From positions 496,001-560,000 of the forward strand of contig NZ_JHZF01000013.1 of NCBI RefSeq assembly GCF_000688295.1: a stretch of 64,000 bases of DNA, read 5' to 3'. The notes beneath the pieces are model-generated. The model searched no databases and had not been told where the DNA came from. It saw only the letters and a program-made list of their open reading frames with translations. The stretch comes from Pseudooceanicola nanhaiensis DSM 18065. GTDB lineage: Bacteria; Pseudomonadota; Alphaproteobacteria; Rhodobacterales; Rhodobacteraceae. Positions 36,988-44,527 of the stretch are shown here, in pieces (position 1 is the stretch's first letter; the number at the start of each line of letters is the position of its first letter). The position numbers and the translations under genes were made by a program.

Positions 36988-38523
36988 ATGCGCGGACCCC
37001 ACAACATCCTGCGGCTGGCCCGGACCGGCGCGACCTTCGAACGCTCGGGCGCGATGAAGGTGCTTCTCGACGCCTACGAGGCGCCGCCGCTCCTGCGCAT
37101 GGCCGCTCGCGTCATCGGCTGGCCGCTGCAATGGCTGGGCCTGAAGGGCGATCCGGCGATGCCGCCGGTGCCCCGCGCGCTGACGGCGCTCGGCCCGGCC
37201 TACATCAAGTTCGGCCAGGTGCTGTCGACCCGGCCCGACCTTGTCGGCGACGAACTGGCGCTCCAGCTCCGCGTGCTGCAGGACAAGCTGCCGCCCTTCC
37301 CGCTGGCCGAGGCGCGCCGCGCCGTCGAGAGCGAGCTGGGCCTGCCTCTGCCGGCGCTCTTCTCGGAATTCTCCGAACCGGTCGCGGCCGCCTCGATCGC
37401 GCAGGTCCACAAGGCGCGCCTCGCCGAGACCGGCGAGGAGGTCGCGGTGAAGATCCTCCGGCCCGGGATCGAGCGCGCCTTCCGCAAGGATGTCGATGCC
37501 TTCTACTTCGCCGCCGCCTTCATCGAGACCCTCGCGCCCTTCTCGCGCCGGCTGCGGCCGTCCGAGGTGGTGAAGCATTTCGACGGCGTCGTCCGCGGCG
37601 AGCTGGACCTGCGGCTGGAGGCCGCCAGCGCCAGCGAATTCGCCGCGAACACCGCAAGCGACGCGGGCTTCCGCCTGCCCGAGGTGAAGTGGCAGCAGAG
37701 CGCCCGGCGGGTCATGACGCTGGGCTGGGCCGAGGGCGTCTCGATGGGCGACAACGCCGCGCTCGACGCGGCGGGTCACGACCGGGTGGAGCTCGGTCAG
37801 CGCGTGCTGCAGCTGTTCCTCAGCCATGCGCTGCGCGACGGGTTCTTCCACGCCGACATGCATCAGGGGAACCTGAAGGTCGCGGCGGACGGGGACATCA
37901 TCGCCTATGATTTCGGGATCATGGGCCATATCGACGAATACACCCGCCGGGTCTATGCCGAGATCCTCTATGGCTTCATCAGGCGCGATTACCAGCGCGT
38001 CGCCGAGGTGCATTTCGAGGCCGGTTACGTCCCGCCCGACCGTGACGTCGACGAATTCGCCCGCGCCCTGCGCGCCGTCGGTGAGCCGATCTTCGGCATG
38101 GATGCCACCCGGATCTCCATGGGCCGGCTGCTGTCCTACCTCTTCGAGGTGACCGAACGCTTCGGGATGGAGACGCGGACCGAGCTGATCCTTTTGCAGC
38201 GGACGATGGTCGTGGTCGAGGGCGTGGCCCGCTCGCTCGACCCGAACATCAACATCTGGCGCGTCGCCCGCCCGGTGGTCGAGGATTACATCCGCCAGAA
38301 CCTCGGCCCGCGGGCCCTGGCGCGGGACCTGAAGAAGACCGCGCTCGTGGTTGCCCGCTTCGGCCCCCGCCTGCCGGTTCTGGTGGAACGCGCGCTGGTC
38401 CAGCAGATGAACGAGGATGCGGCGGACGACCATCGCCGGTCACGCGCCTGGATGGGCTGGGGTCTGCTCGGGCTGGGCGTCGGCGGCGCCTTCGGGGCGC
38501 TGGCGGTCCTGGCCTTTCAGTAA
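36988..38523 (+). CDS. ubiB: 2-polyprenylphenol 6-hydroxylase accessory protein UbiB
   Basis: UbiB-family atypical protein kinase/ATPase required for ubiquinone synthesis, acting at the inner membrane. The 511-residue protein has the KxGQ-loop KFGQVLSTRPDLVGDEL near 72, ASIAQVHKARL, the ATP lysine region EVAVKILRPGI, the catalytic loop FFHADMHQGNLKV and DFGIMGH. The last about 25 residues are hydrophobic, a likely membrane anchor. The end overlaps the converging APH-like gene by 7 bp. Confidence 0.94.
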   Translation: MRGPHNILRLARTGATFERSGAMKVLLDAYEAPPLLRMAARVIGWPLQWLGLKGDPAMPPVPRALTALGPAYIKFGQVLSTRPDLVGDELALQLRVLQDKLPPFPLAEARRAVESELGLPLPALFSEFSEPVAAASIAQVHKARLAETGEEVAVKILRPGIERAFRKDVDAFYFAAAFIETLAPFSRRLRPSEVVKHFDGVVRGELDLRLEAASASEFAANTASDAGFRLPEVKWQQSARRVMTLGWAEGVSMGDNAALDAAGHDRVELGQRVLQLFLSHALRDGFFHADMHQGNLKVAADGDIIAYDFGIMGHIDEYTRRVYAEILYGFIRRDYQRVAEVHFEAGYVPPDRDVDEFARALRAVGEPIFGMDATRISMGRLLSYLFEVTERFGMETRTELILLQRTMVVVEGVARSLDPNINIWRVARPVVEDYIRQNLGPRALARDLKKTALVVARFGPRLPVLVERALVQQMNEDAADDHRRSRAWMGWGLLGLGVGGAFGALAVLAFQ

Positions 38524-39404
38524 CGCGCCAGCGCGGCGAGTTCCGCCGCCATCGCCGCGCCCTCGGCCGGGCAGGAGGCCGCCCCGCGCCAGAGGCAATA
38601 GGCTGCCATCCGCCAGTGAAACCACGGCGCCAGGCTGCGGTAGCGCGCGGCGGCCGGCGGGTCCGCGGCGGCGAGGAACGCCGCCTCCTCCGCCTCCGTC
38701 AGCGGGGTGCCGCGATAGAGCATCTGCATCGCCGGGGACAGGAAAATCCCGAGGTCCTCGGCCGGGTCGCCGAGGGCAGGGCATTGCCAGTCGATCAGCA
38801 CGAGCCCGTCCCCGGTGACGATCAGGTTGCCGGGCACCGGGTCGCCATGCAGGAAGGCCGCGCCGTCCGCGGGCGGCACCTCCGCGCCGGTCGGTCGGGC
38901 CGCGGCGACGCGGGCCTTTTCCGCCGTGTCCGGGCATTGCGCGAGAAGGCGCAGCGTCTCTGCCGCAAGCGCCTGCGATCCGCCCGGGCGCGGCCGCAGA
39001 CCCGGGGGCGGGGGCGTCTCGTGCAGGAGCGAGAGCCGCCGCGCCACCGAGGCGGCGCCCGAGGTCCATTCTCCGCCCGCCACGTGCCGGTAGATCAGCC
39101 ACGCGCCCTCCGGCACGGTGCCTGAGGCCAATGGTTCTGGCGCGATACCGGTCCCGGCGAGCCGCGCGAGACAGGCGCGTTCCGCGGCCGGATCGTTCGG
39201 AAACAGGGGGTTCTCCCGCCCGGTCGCATAGAGCTTCACGACCACGTCGCCCTGGGCCGCCGCGACCCGCCAGGCGCGGTTGCTGCGGCCGCCGTGGAAC
39301 GGGGTCCACTGCGTGCCGGGCTCCGCGTGACCAAGCGCGGTGACCTGCTCGCAGAGCCCCGCGGGGGCCGCGTCGTCCCTTCCGGCCTGTCCCGTCTCCT
39401 GCAA
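38517..39404 (-). CDS. APH/choline-kinase-like phosphotransferase
   Basis: A 295-residue kinase of the aminoglycoside phosphotransferase (PF01636-like) superfamily. The Brenner motif reads AFLHGDPVPGNLIVT near 190 and the metal site is VLIDWQCPALGDPAEDLG. It could phosphorylate a small metabolite such as choline, ethanolamine or thiamine; a resistance role is not implied. It ends within ubiB on the opposite strand and faces flgD upstream, with 103 bp in between. Confidence 0.8.
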   Translation of the reverse strand: MQETGQAGRDDAAPAGLCEQVTALGHAEPGTQWTPFHGGRSNRAWRVAAAQGDVVVKLYATGRENPLFPNDPAAERACLARLAGTGIAPEPLASGTVPEGAWLIYRHVAGGEWTSGAASVARRLSLLHETPPPPGLRPRPGGSQALAAETLRLLAQCPDTAEKARVAAARPTGAEVPPADGAAFLHGDPVPGNLIVTGDGLVLIDWQCPALGDPAEDLGIFLSPAMQMLYRGTPLTEAEEAAFLAAADPPAAARYRSLAPWFHWRMAAYCLWRGAASCPAEGAAMAAELAALARY

Positions 39405-39507
39405 CGCCGCGCCTCGCCGTGCTCACCTGATGACGGCCGGGGTAGGCGATGGCCCCCGCGCTGGCAAGGCCGAGGTCACGAAGCGATGGCGCCAGCGCCG
39501 GCACCGC

Positions 39508-40185
39508 TCACTGCAGTGGGGTGCCGGGATCGCGCAGGGCGGTCACCTCGGCGCTCGGGATCAGCGTCTCGCCATCCAGCACCACCATGATCTCTCCGTT
39601 CTCGTTGCGGGCCTCGGTGACGCGGGCATAGGTCTCGAGCGGGTCGGTCGCCAGCAGCTCGCCGTTCTGGTAGTTTTCGAGCGCGAAGCCGTAGCGGCCC
39701 GGCGGCAGGCGCTTGCCCTCCGCATCGCGGCCATCCCAGAAATAGGGCTCTGCCGAGACCGGGATCGGGATCTCGGCCAGCGTCGCGCCCCCGGGCGCCC
39801 GGACGAGGAGCACGGCCTTGTCGGCCGCGACCAGCGGGTTCGGCGCAAGCTCCACCGGGGTCGCACCGTCGAAACGGACGGGTGCCGCGCTGCGCGCCTC
39901 GAGCCCGATCCAGCCGGCCATGCCGCCCATCCCCGTGACGGTCTGCCGTGCCGCCAGCCCGCGCAGAAGCTCGTTGGTAAGCACCTGCTGCTCGACCGAG
40001 GAGAAGGTCGCGAGCTGCACGGCGTAATCTGACGACTCCACCGGGTTCAGCGGGTCCTGGTTCTGCAGCTGGGTCGCGAGCATCCGGAGGAAGGTCTCGA
40101 AATCCGACGAGACCGCCGGTCCCTTTGCTGCCGCGGTGGCCGGGGGGCCACCGGCCAGCGCGCTGCCGATCTGTGAGCTGTCCAT
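39508..40185 (-). CDS. flgD: Flagellar hook assembly (capping) protein FlgD
   Basis: Scaffold protein needed to assemble the flagellar hook. The 225-residue protein contains the FlgD N-terminal segment FLRMLATQLQNQDPLNPVES near 31-50 and FSSVEQQVLTNELL, followed by the FLG-Ig/tudor-like region (AEPYFWDGRDAEGKRLPPG). It is downstream of fliK, separated by 12 bp, on the same strand. The other hook and rod genes are not in this window. Confidence 0.92.
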   Translation of the reverse strand: MDSSQIGSALAGGPPATAAAKGPAVSSDFETFLRMLATQLQNQDPLNPVESSDYAVQLATFSSVEQQVLTNELLRGLAARQTVTGMGGMAGWIGLEARSAAPVRFDGATPVELAPNPLVAADKAVLLVRAPGGATLAEIPIPVSAEPYFWDGRDAEGKRLPPGRYGFALENYQNGELLATDPLETYARVTEARNENGEIMVVLDGETLIPSAEVTALRDPGTPLQ

Positions 40186-40197
40186 GGCGTCTCCGTT

Positions 40198-42327
40198 CTA
40201 GAGCCTGAGGTCGAGGCCGCCCGCCGCCACCTTTGGCGAGCCGGGCACGGCGGGGGCCACCGGCGCGGTCCCCTCCGGGTCGTTGGTTTCCGCGCCGAAC
40301 ATGGTCTCCGCCCGCGGATCGCCGGAGCGCGCCTGTCCGCCGGTGAAGGTCAGGTCCACGCTGTCATAACCGGCGGCATTGAGGGCGCGGACCAGATCGC
40401 CCGCATGGCGCCGCATCAGGTCCAGCGTCTCGGGCCGGTCCGCGGTGAGCAGCAGTGCGATGCCGTCCTCGCGCGGGCGCAGTGTCATGCGCACCTGCCC
40501 GAGCTCCTCTGGCGAAAGCCTGATCTCCAGCTGCCCTTCGCCGAGGCTCCGGGCCGCCCGCGCGATCTGGTCGTGGACCGGCGCCGGAAGGTTCGGCGGC
40601 GGCACCTCGGCCCGTGACGACGGGGTCGCGGGGGCGTCGAGACGCGCTGCGAGGATCGTCTCGTCAGGCAGGTCCGTGCCCGCCGTCCGCGTGGTGGCGG
40701 GGTCGGGCTTGAACGCTTCCGTCATCAGTCCGCCCGCCGATGCGAATGCCGGCTGCGGGGCCGATGGCCGGGACGTCCCGCTCTGCCGGGGCAGGGCTTC
40801 CGGCCGGACGAAGGCGTCCCGGCCGGGCCCGTCCGCAGGGCGCGGCGCACCGGGTTCAGCCAGGCGCTCCCTCTGCAGGCCCGGGTCGATTCGTTCCGGC
40901 CCCTGTCCGGGGAGGGCATGCCCGACCGGTAGCGCCCCGCGCCCGGCCGCTCCCGCCTCGCGAGCGTCGCTCGCCCGATTGCGGCTGTCTGCTCTGACCC
41001 TCTGACGGCTCTCCTCCGCTCCCACTTGCCACTCTGCCGGCAGCGTCCCGGGGACGCGCTGTCTTTCCAGGCGCGCCTCGTCCCGGGATAACGGCGCCGA
41101 GCGACCGGGCGCGCTCTCATGTTGAGCGCGCGTCGTCGTTTCCGGCGCTGTGGTCGACTGCGACCGATGCTGATGGCCCGTGGTGTCGGTTCCGGAGACA
41201 TCCTGCGATGGCCCCGCCTCGGTCATGGTGCGCGCAGGCCCTGCAGGCTGGGCCCCTCGCAAAGGGCCTGACTCATTGCCAGACGCGGTGGCCGCCGGCG
41301 CGTCGCCCGGAAGCGAAGACCTTGCGACCCCGGCGTGCGGCGAAGTGGATGCCGCCTCGCTGGCGATCCTGGCAGATGAGCTGGCGGATGCAGCGTGCCG
41401 CGGCCCATCCGTTGACGGCTCATGTCTGCCCGTCTCGAGACTCATCTCCGTGCCGGCAGCCGGTCTCGCTGGCTGCAAGGCCCCGCTGTTGGGCCCATGG
41501 GCCAGCGGGGTCAACCTCGCCGCGGACGTGTCCGGGGGCGCGGCGAATCGCCTCCGGCCTGGATGACCTCCGACGTCGATCCCCCCCGCGAAGACACGCG
41601 CGCCAGGGCCTTGTCCATGATCAGACGCGGCGGTCGGCGCAGCGCGAACCGCCTCCTGCCCGCTGGCGCCGAGAAGGTCTGCCCGGCTCTGCTGTCCGAC
41701 ACTCCCTCGCATCGGTCTTCCGTCTGCGCGCGCCATCGCGCTCTTCTCTTCCTCCGCGCGCGATGTCTGGGCACCGCTTCCCTGGGGGCGGAAGATCTGA
41801 GGCCCTTCGCCCGGAACCGACAACGTCCGCGTGACGTTCCGGCGAGCGGTCCCGTCAGGCAGAACCTCCCACGCGGAGACAAGGCCAGCCACGGCCGCAT
41901 CGCCCTGGCCTCCCCTGAGACCGGAGCTCGCCGTACGCAACTTGGACCGGGGCCCGAAAGCCCCATCTTCGATGTCCGGAGCGAAGGCCTCCAAAGCCTG
42001 CGCGGTGGCAGGAGCCTCCTGGTCAGACATGCCGACCCGCTCTGCGGCCCACTCATCTGGCATGACCCGCTCCGCGCCCTCCGTCTCGACAGCCGCTACA
42101 TCAGGTATCTCGCCGTCCCCGTCGCTGTTTCCAGGCCCGGATGGCCCTCCCGTATCCGCACCCGGCGAATGCCGGGATGCGGGCCGTTCATAGGCATCGC
42201 CGTTGGCCCCGCGCCTGTCTCCTGCGGCGGCAAGGTAGGTCGCCGAGAAATCGCCCCTCGGGTCTGCGGCCCTCACGAAGGGACGCGGCGGCGCGCTGTC
42301 TGCGGTGAGAAAGGGAGGGAGGTTCAT
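40198..42327 (-). CDS. fliK: Flagellar hook-length control protein FliK
   Basis: Measures hook length and switches the export specificity of the flagellar type III system. The 709-residue protein is long and low in order: its central part is rich in Ala, Gly, Pro, Ser and Arg with no predicted fold. The C-terminal hook-length-control domain is visible (LEIRLSPEELGQVRMTLRP, then TADRPETLDLMRRHAGDLVR). I start at MNLPPFLTADSAPP with AGGGAGGGA upstream. It is divergent from the rod-binding gene. Confidence 0.85.
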   Translation of the reverse strand: MNLPPFLTADSAPPRPFVRAADPRGDFSATYLAAAGDRRGANGDAYERPASRHSPGADTGGPSGPGNSDGDGEIPDVAAVETEGAERVMPDEWAAERVGMSDQEAPATAQALEAFAPDIEDGAFGPRSKLRTASSGLRGGQGDAAVAGLVSAWEVLPDGTARRNVTRTLSVPGEGPQIFRPQGSGAQTSRAEEEKSAMARADGRPMRGSVGQQSRADLLGASGQEAVRAAPTAASDHGQGPGARVFAGGIDVGGHPGRRRFAAPPDTSAARLTPLAHGPNSGALQPARPAAGTEMSLETGRHEPSTDGPRHAASASSSARIASEAASTSPHAGVARSSLPGDAPAATASGNESGPLRGAQPAGPARTMTEAGPSQDVSGTDTTGHQHRSQSTTAPETTTRAQHESAPGRSAPLSRDEARLERQRVPGTLPAEWQVGAEESRQRVRADSRNRASDAREAGAAGRGALPVGHALPGQGPERIDPGLQRERLAEPGAPRPADGPGRDAFVRPEALPRQSGTSRPSAPQPAFASAGGLMTEAFKPDPATTRTAGTDLPDETILAARLDAPATPSSRAEVPPPNLPAPVHDQIARAARSLGEGQLEIRLSPEELGQVRMTLRPREDGIALLLTADRPETLDLMRRHAGDLVRALNAAGYDSVDLTFTGGQARSGDPRAETMFGAETNDPEGTAPVAPAVPGSPKVAAGGLDLRL

Positions 42328-42377
42328 CCAGCTCTCCGGAGTTCTTCCGTGGTTGCGACGATATTCCCCGAATCCGG

Positions 42378-42393
42378 TTACCCGACCTTTACC
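42378..42393 (+). promoter_or_regulatory. CtrA-like box (relaxed) between fliK and the rod-binding gene
   Basis: TTAC-N7-TTACC at 42378-42393 matches the spacing of the CtrA box TTAA-N7-TTAAC with C in place of A in both half-sites. It sits in the divergent promoter region of two flagellar units. A weak match alone; it gains weight from the two others in the same locus. Confidence 0.35.
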
Positions 42394-42437
42394 GCTCCCG
42401 GCGCATGGTCTGAAAAATCCGGTCAATTGGAGAGACC

Positions 42438-42707
42438 ATGCCGATCGAAAGCCTGTCAGCCGCATCGCCTCCGCGCGCCGCGCTCCGCCGCGCCGCGGAA
42501 GAGCTCGAAACCGCGTTCTTGGCCGAAATGCTCGTCGCGGCGGGCGTCGGCGCGCCGCGCGACGGGCCATTCGGAGGCGGCGCCGGAGAGACCCAGTTCG
42601 CCTCGTTCCTCGTCCGCGAACAGGCGCGGGCCATGGTTGCCGCGGGCGGAATCGGATTGGCGGAAACAATTTTCGAAGCATTGAAGGAGAAAGACCATGA
42701 CGGATGA
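42438..42707 (+). CDS. Rod-binding protein, FlgJ N-terminal-like
   Basis: A short 89-residue protein like the rod-capping half of FlgJ, without the muramidase domain; such one-domain versions are normal in alphaproteobacteria. The conserved core is AAEELETAFLAEMLVAAGVG with FGGGAGETQFASFLVREQAR. It overlaps the FlgN-like gene by 11 bp and is divergent from fliK. Confidence 0.8.
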   Translation: MPIESLSAASPPRAALRRAAEELETAFLAEMLVAAGVGAPRDGPFGGGAGETQFASFLVREQARAMVAAGGIGLAETIFEALKEKDHDG

Positions 42708-43050
42708 AACGACCAGGATATTCGACGCACTCGATGCCTTGCTGGAACGGGAGCGGCTTGCCCTTCTCCAGGGGCGCCTTGAGCTGCTCTCGGACATCCT
42801 CGCCGAAAAGGAAGGGCTGATCGACCGGCTGACGGAGAGGCCTCTCGGAGGTGATGAACTGACCACGCTGCGCGGAAAGGCCGAGAGAAACCAGGAGCTT
42901 ATGGACAATACCCTTCGCGGGATCAGGTCCGTCGCCTCCCGTCTCGGCACGTTGCGGCGACTGCGTCGTTCGCTGGAGACCTACGATCAGGCCGGACGCC
43001 GGCAGACGATCGTGACCCAAGGCGGAAGCCAGGTCGAAAAGCGCGCGTGA
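42697..43050 (+). CDS. FlgN-like flagellar export chaperone
   Basis: A 117-residue, strongly helical coiled-coil protein (DALDALLERERLALLQGRLE, then LLSDILAEKEGLIDRL), fitting the FlgN family of chaperones for hook-associated proteins FlgK/FlgL. No catalytic residues. It overlaps the rod-binding gene. The family hit is by pattern only, so confidence is moderate. Confidence 0.7.
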   Translation: MTDETTRIFDALDALLERERLALLQGRLELLSDILAEKEGLIDRLTERPLGGDELTTLRGKAERNQELMDNTLRGIRSVASRLGTLRRLRRSLETYDQAGRRQTIVTQGGSQVEKRA

Positions 43051-43092
43051 CGATGTGTTTGTTTCAAATCGGACAGATCGGAGCTGTGTGCC

Positions 43093-43108
43093 TTAGGGAG
43101 TCGTTAGC
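43093..43108 (+). promoter_or_regulatory. CtrA-like box (relaxed)
   Basis: TTAG-N7-TTAGC, the exact spacing of the CtrA consensus with G for A at the fourth position of each half-site. It lies just after the FlgN-like gene; whatever gene it served seems to have been removed with the missing part of the cluster. Confidence 0.35.
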
Positions 43109-43267
43109 AAGTTGCGGCGATGTTGGACGGGCATCCGGAGCGATGGCGCGGCATGCGGGGCGATGAGCCCCGCACCGCATTGGTCAGAACGACGTCTGAT
43201 CCGTCCCGATGGGGGGACGGGATGTGAAACGGGCGCAAAGCGTCCTCCGACCAAAGGAAGTATGAAT

Positions 43268-43360
43268 GGCGACCTTCCACGCACCGCCATGGTGCCCGCC
43301 GCCGGCGACGACCTTCTTCCGCTTGATGATGACTGGCGCGGCATTCGCCTGCCCGCTCAT
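43268..43360 (-). pseudogene. motB: Truncated motB (N-terminal 31 codons only)
   Basis: The first 31 residues (MSGQANAAPVIIKRKKVV followed by AGGGHHGGAWKVA) match the N-terminal cytoplasmic tail of flagellar stator protein MotB. In intact MotB, GGAWKVA continues into YADFVTAMMAFF, the proton-channel helix with its essential Asp. Here the frame goes on as IHTSFGRR and stops at 43184, with no membrane helix or OmpA-like domain. So the gene has been cut at about 43268. The fragment cannot make a stator protein. A GTGAGG Shine-Dalgarno and a CtrA-like palindrome lie upstream, so the intact promoter end is kept. Confidence 0.85.
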
Positions 43361-43405
43361 CCTCACCACCCTTTTCTCACCCGGGGGCGGGTCTAGCGGG
43401 CAGAG

Positions 43406-43422
43406 GTTAGCGGAGGCCTAAC
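43406..43422 (-). promoter_or_regulatory. CtrA-like palindrome upstream of the motB remnant
   Basis: GTTAG-N7-CTAAC is a perfect palindrome with the half-site spacing of a CtrA box (TTAA-N7-TTAA). It lies 46 bp upstream of the motB remnant start, which is the expected position for a CtrA-regulated flagellar promoter. Confidence 0.4.
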
Positions 43423-43447
43423 GTCTCCAATTGAGCGCGAAGATCCG

Positions 43448-44464
43448 TCAGAGGCGGTAGACCCGTTTCGCCGTGTCGTGGAAGAGCATCCGCTTCTCCT
43501 CCGCGCTCGCCCCCGAGGCGAGGCGTTTGAAGGCGTTCCAGAGCACGGGGTAGGAATAGGATGCCTTGTCCACGGGGAAATTGCTCTCGAACATGCAGCG
43601 ATCGGGGCCGAAGAGCTCGATCGTGGTCTCGACCCAGGGGCGGAAGTCCTCGGCCAGCGTCTCGGAGCCCGGCGGCATCTCCTGCTCGGACCAGGTGCTG
43701 CCGGTGATGTCCATGCCGATCCCGCCGAGCTTCACGTTCACGTTCGGGCAGGTGGCGAGCTCGGCCATCGACGCCTTCCACGCCGCGAAGACCTCGTCGC
43801 GCCGCCCGCGGTAGGCGCCCAGGCCGAGCGGACCGCCGACGTGGTCGAGGATCATCGTGGTGTCCGGGAAGGCGCGGGCGAGGTCGGTGAACTGCGGGAT
43901 CTGCGGATGGTAGAGCCAGGCGTCGTAGCTGAGCCCGGCGGGCGCGAGACAGGCGACTCCGGCGCGGAAGGCCTCGGTCTGCATCGCGTCGGGGGCGACC
44001 TTGGGGAGGAAGGTGTCGAAGCTGGGCTCGTCCGCGGTGATGTGGCGGATGCCGCGGAAGCGTCCCTCGGCCAGCGCCTCGTGCGCGACCAGGGCCTCGG
44101 CCACGGCGGCGCCCTGCATCAGGTCGGCGAAGCCGACGATCCCGGCGCAGAGGTCGGTCTCCAGCCCGCGCGCCTGTCCCTCGCGCACGACGTCCATGAC
44201 CAGCCCGGTCTCGCGCACCGGGCGCAGCACCTCGGGGCCGTCCTCGGCGTGGCCGTAGCGGCACTGGACGAAGACCGTCGCGACGACATTGTGGCCCGAG
44301 CCGACATCCGCTGCGATCTCGTCCGTGAGATAGGTGCCGAGCCTGTCCCAGAGATGATGGTGCGGGTCGATGATCGGCAGCTCGGGCTCGAGGATCTCCT
44401 CCTCCACCCGGGCCAGCCAGTCGGGGCGTGGCGGCTCGATCGCGATGCGGTCACGTTTGGTCAT
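43448..44464 (-). CDS. Amidohydrolase family protein (TIM-barrel lactonase-like)
   Basis: A 338-residue metal-dependent hydrolase of the amidohydrolase 2 group, which includes 2-pyrone-4,6-dicarbonate lactonase and fuconolactonase. The metal-binding start is IIDPHHHLWD near residue 31, followed by strand motifs FRGIRHITADEP, TTMILDHVGGP, NVNVKLGG and DRCMFESNFPVD with the conserved Asp in the last strand. The family acts on sugar lactones or aromatic-degradation intermediates. It starts where the motB remnant region ends and is in the same direction as the export lipoprotein gene downstream of its promoter. Confidence 0.85.
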   Translation of the reverse strand: MTKRDRIAIEPPRPDWLARVEEEILEPELPIIDPHHHLWDRLGTYLTDEIAADVGSGHNVVATVFVQCRYGHAEDGPEVLRPVRETGLVMDVVREGQARGLETDLCAGIVGFADLMQGAAVAEALVAHEALAEGRFRGIRHITADEPSFDTFLPKVAPDAMQTEAFRAGVACLAPAGLSYDAWLYHPQIPQFTDLARAFPDTTMILDHVGGPLGLGAYRGRRDEVFAAWKASMAELATCPNVNVKLGGIGMDITGSTWSEQEMPPGSETLAEDFRPWVETTIELFGPDRCMFESNFPVDKASYSYPVLWNAFKRLASGASAEEKRMLFHDTAKRVYRL

Positions 44465-44527
44465 GTCGTGCTCCTCCTGTTCCGGCGGGAGCCTAGGGGC
44501 TTTCCCGCCGGAGAGAAGCGAAGCGCG

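Larger units (their letters stand above)
43051..43447. other. 397-bp stretch at the broken end of the flagellar locus
   Basis: This stretch lies between the FlgN-like gene and the amidohydrolase. It contains two relaxed CtrA-like boxes (43093-43108 and 43406-43422) and a 93-bp motB remnant on the minus strand. A 35-codon rightward ORF starts at 43119, but it resembles nothing I know. I see no other gene. Confidence 0.6.

Noticed and set aside
35290-38433. 1047-codon ORF on the minus strand running across mutM, ubiE and ubiB
   Set aside because: It is a long shadow of three genes with clear motifs; only the mutM part of the strand is real, in another frame.
40198-42327. FliK as a horizontally acquired or decayed gene because of its odd composition
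   Set aside because: A disordered, variable middle with a conserved C-terminal domain is normal for FliK, and the frame is intact over 709 codons.
42438-42707. Truncated FlgJ
   Set aside because: The muramidase domain is missing, but single-domain rod-binding proteins are normal in this group, so this is not a broken gene.
43119-43226. 35-codon rightward ORF after the FlgN-like gene
   Set aside because: It could be another flagellar remnant, but it resembles no family that I know and has no clear ribosome-binding site.
43262-43396. Rightward ORF MNGDLPR opposite the motB remnant
   Set aside because: It is the reverse frame of the motB N-terminus; the minus-strand reading has the conserved MotB sequence, a Shine-Dalgarno and a regulatory palindrome.
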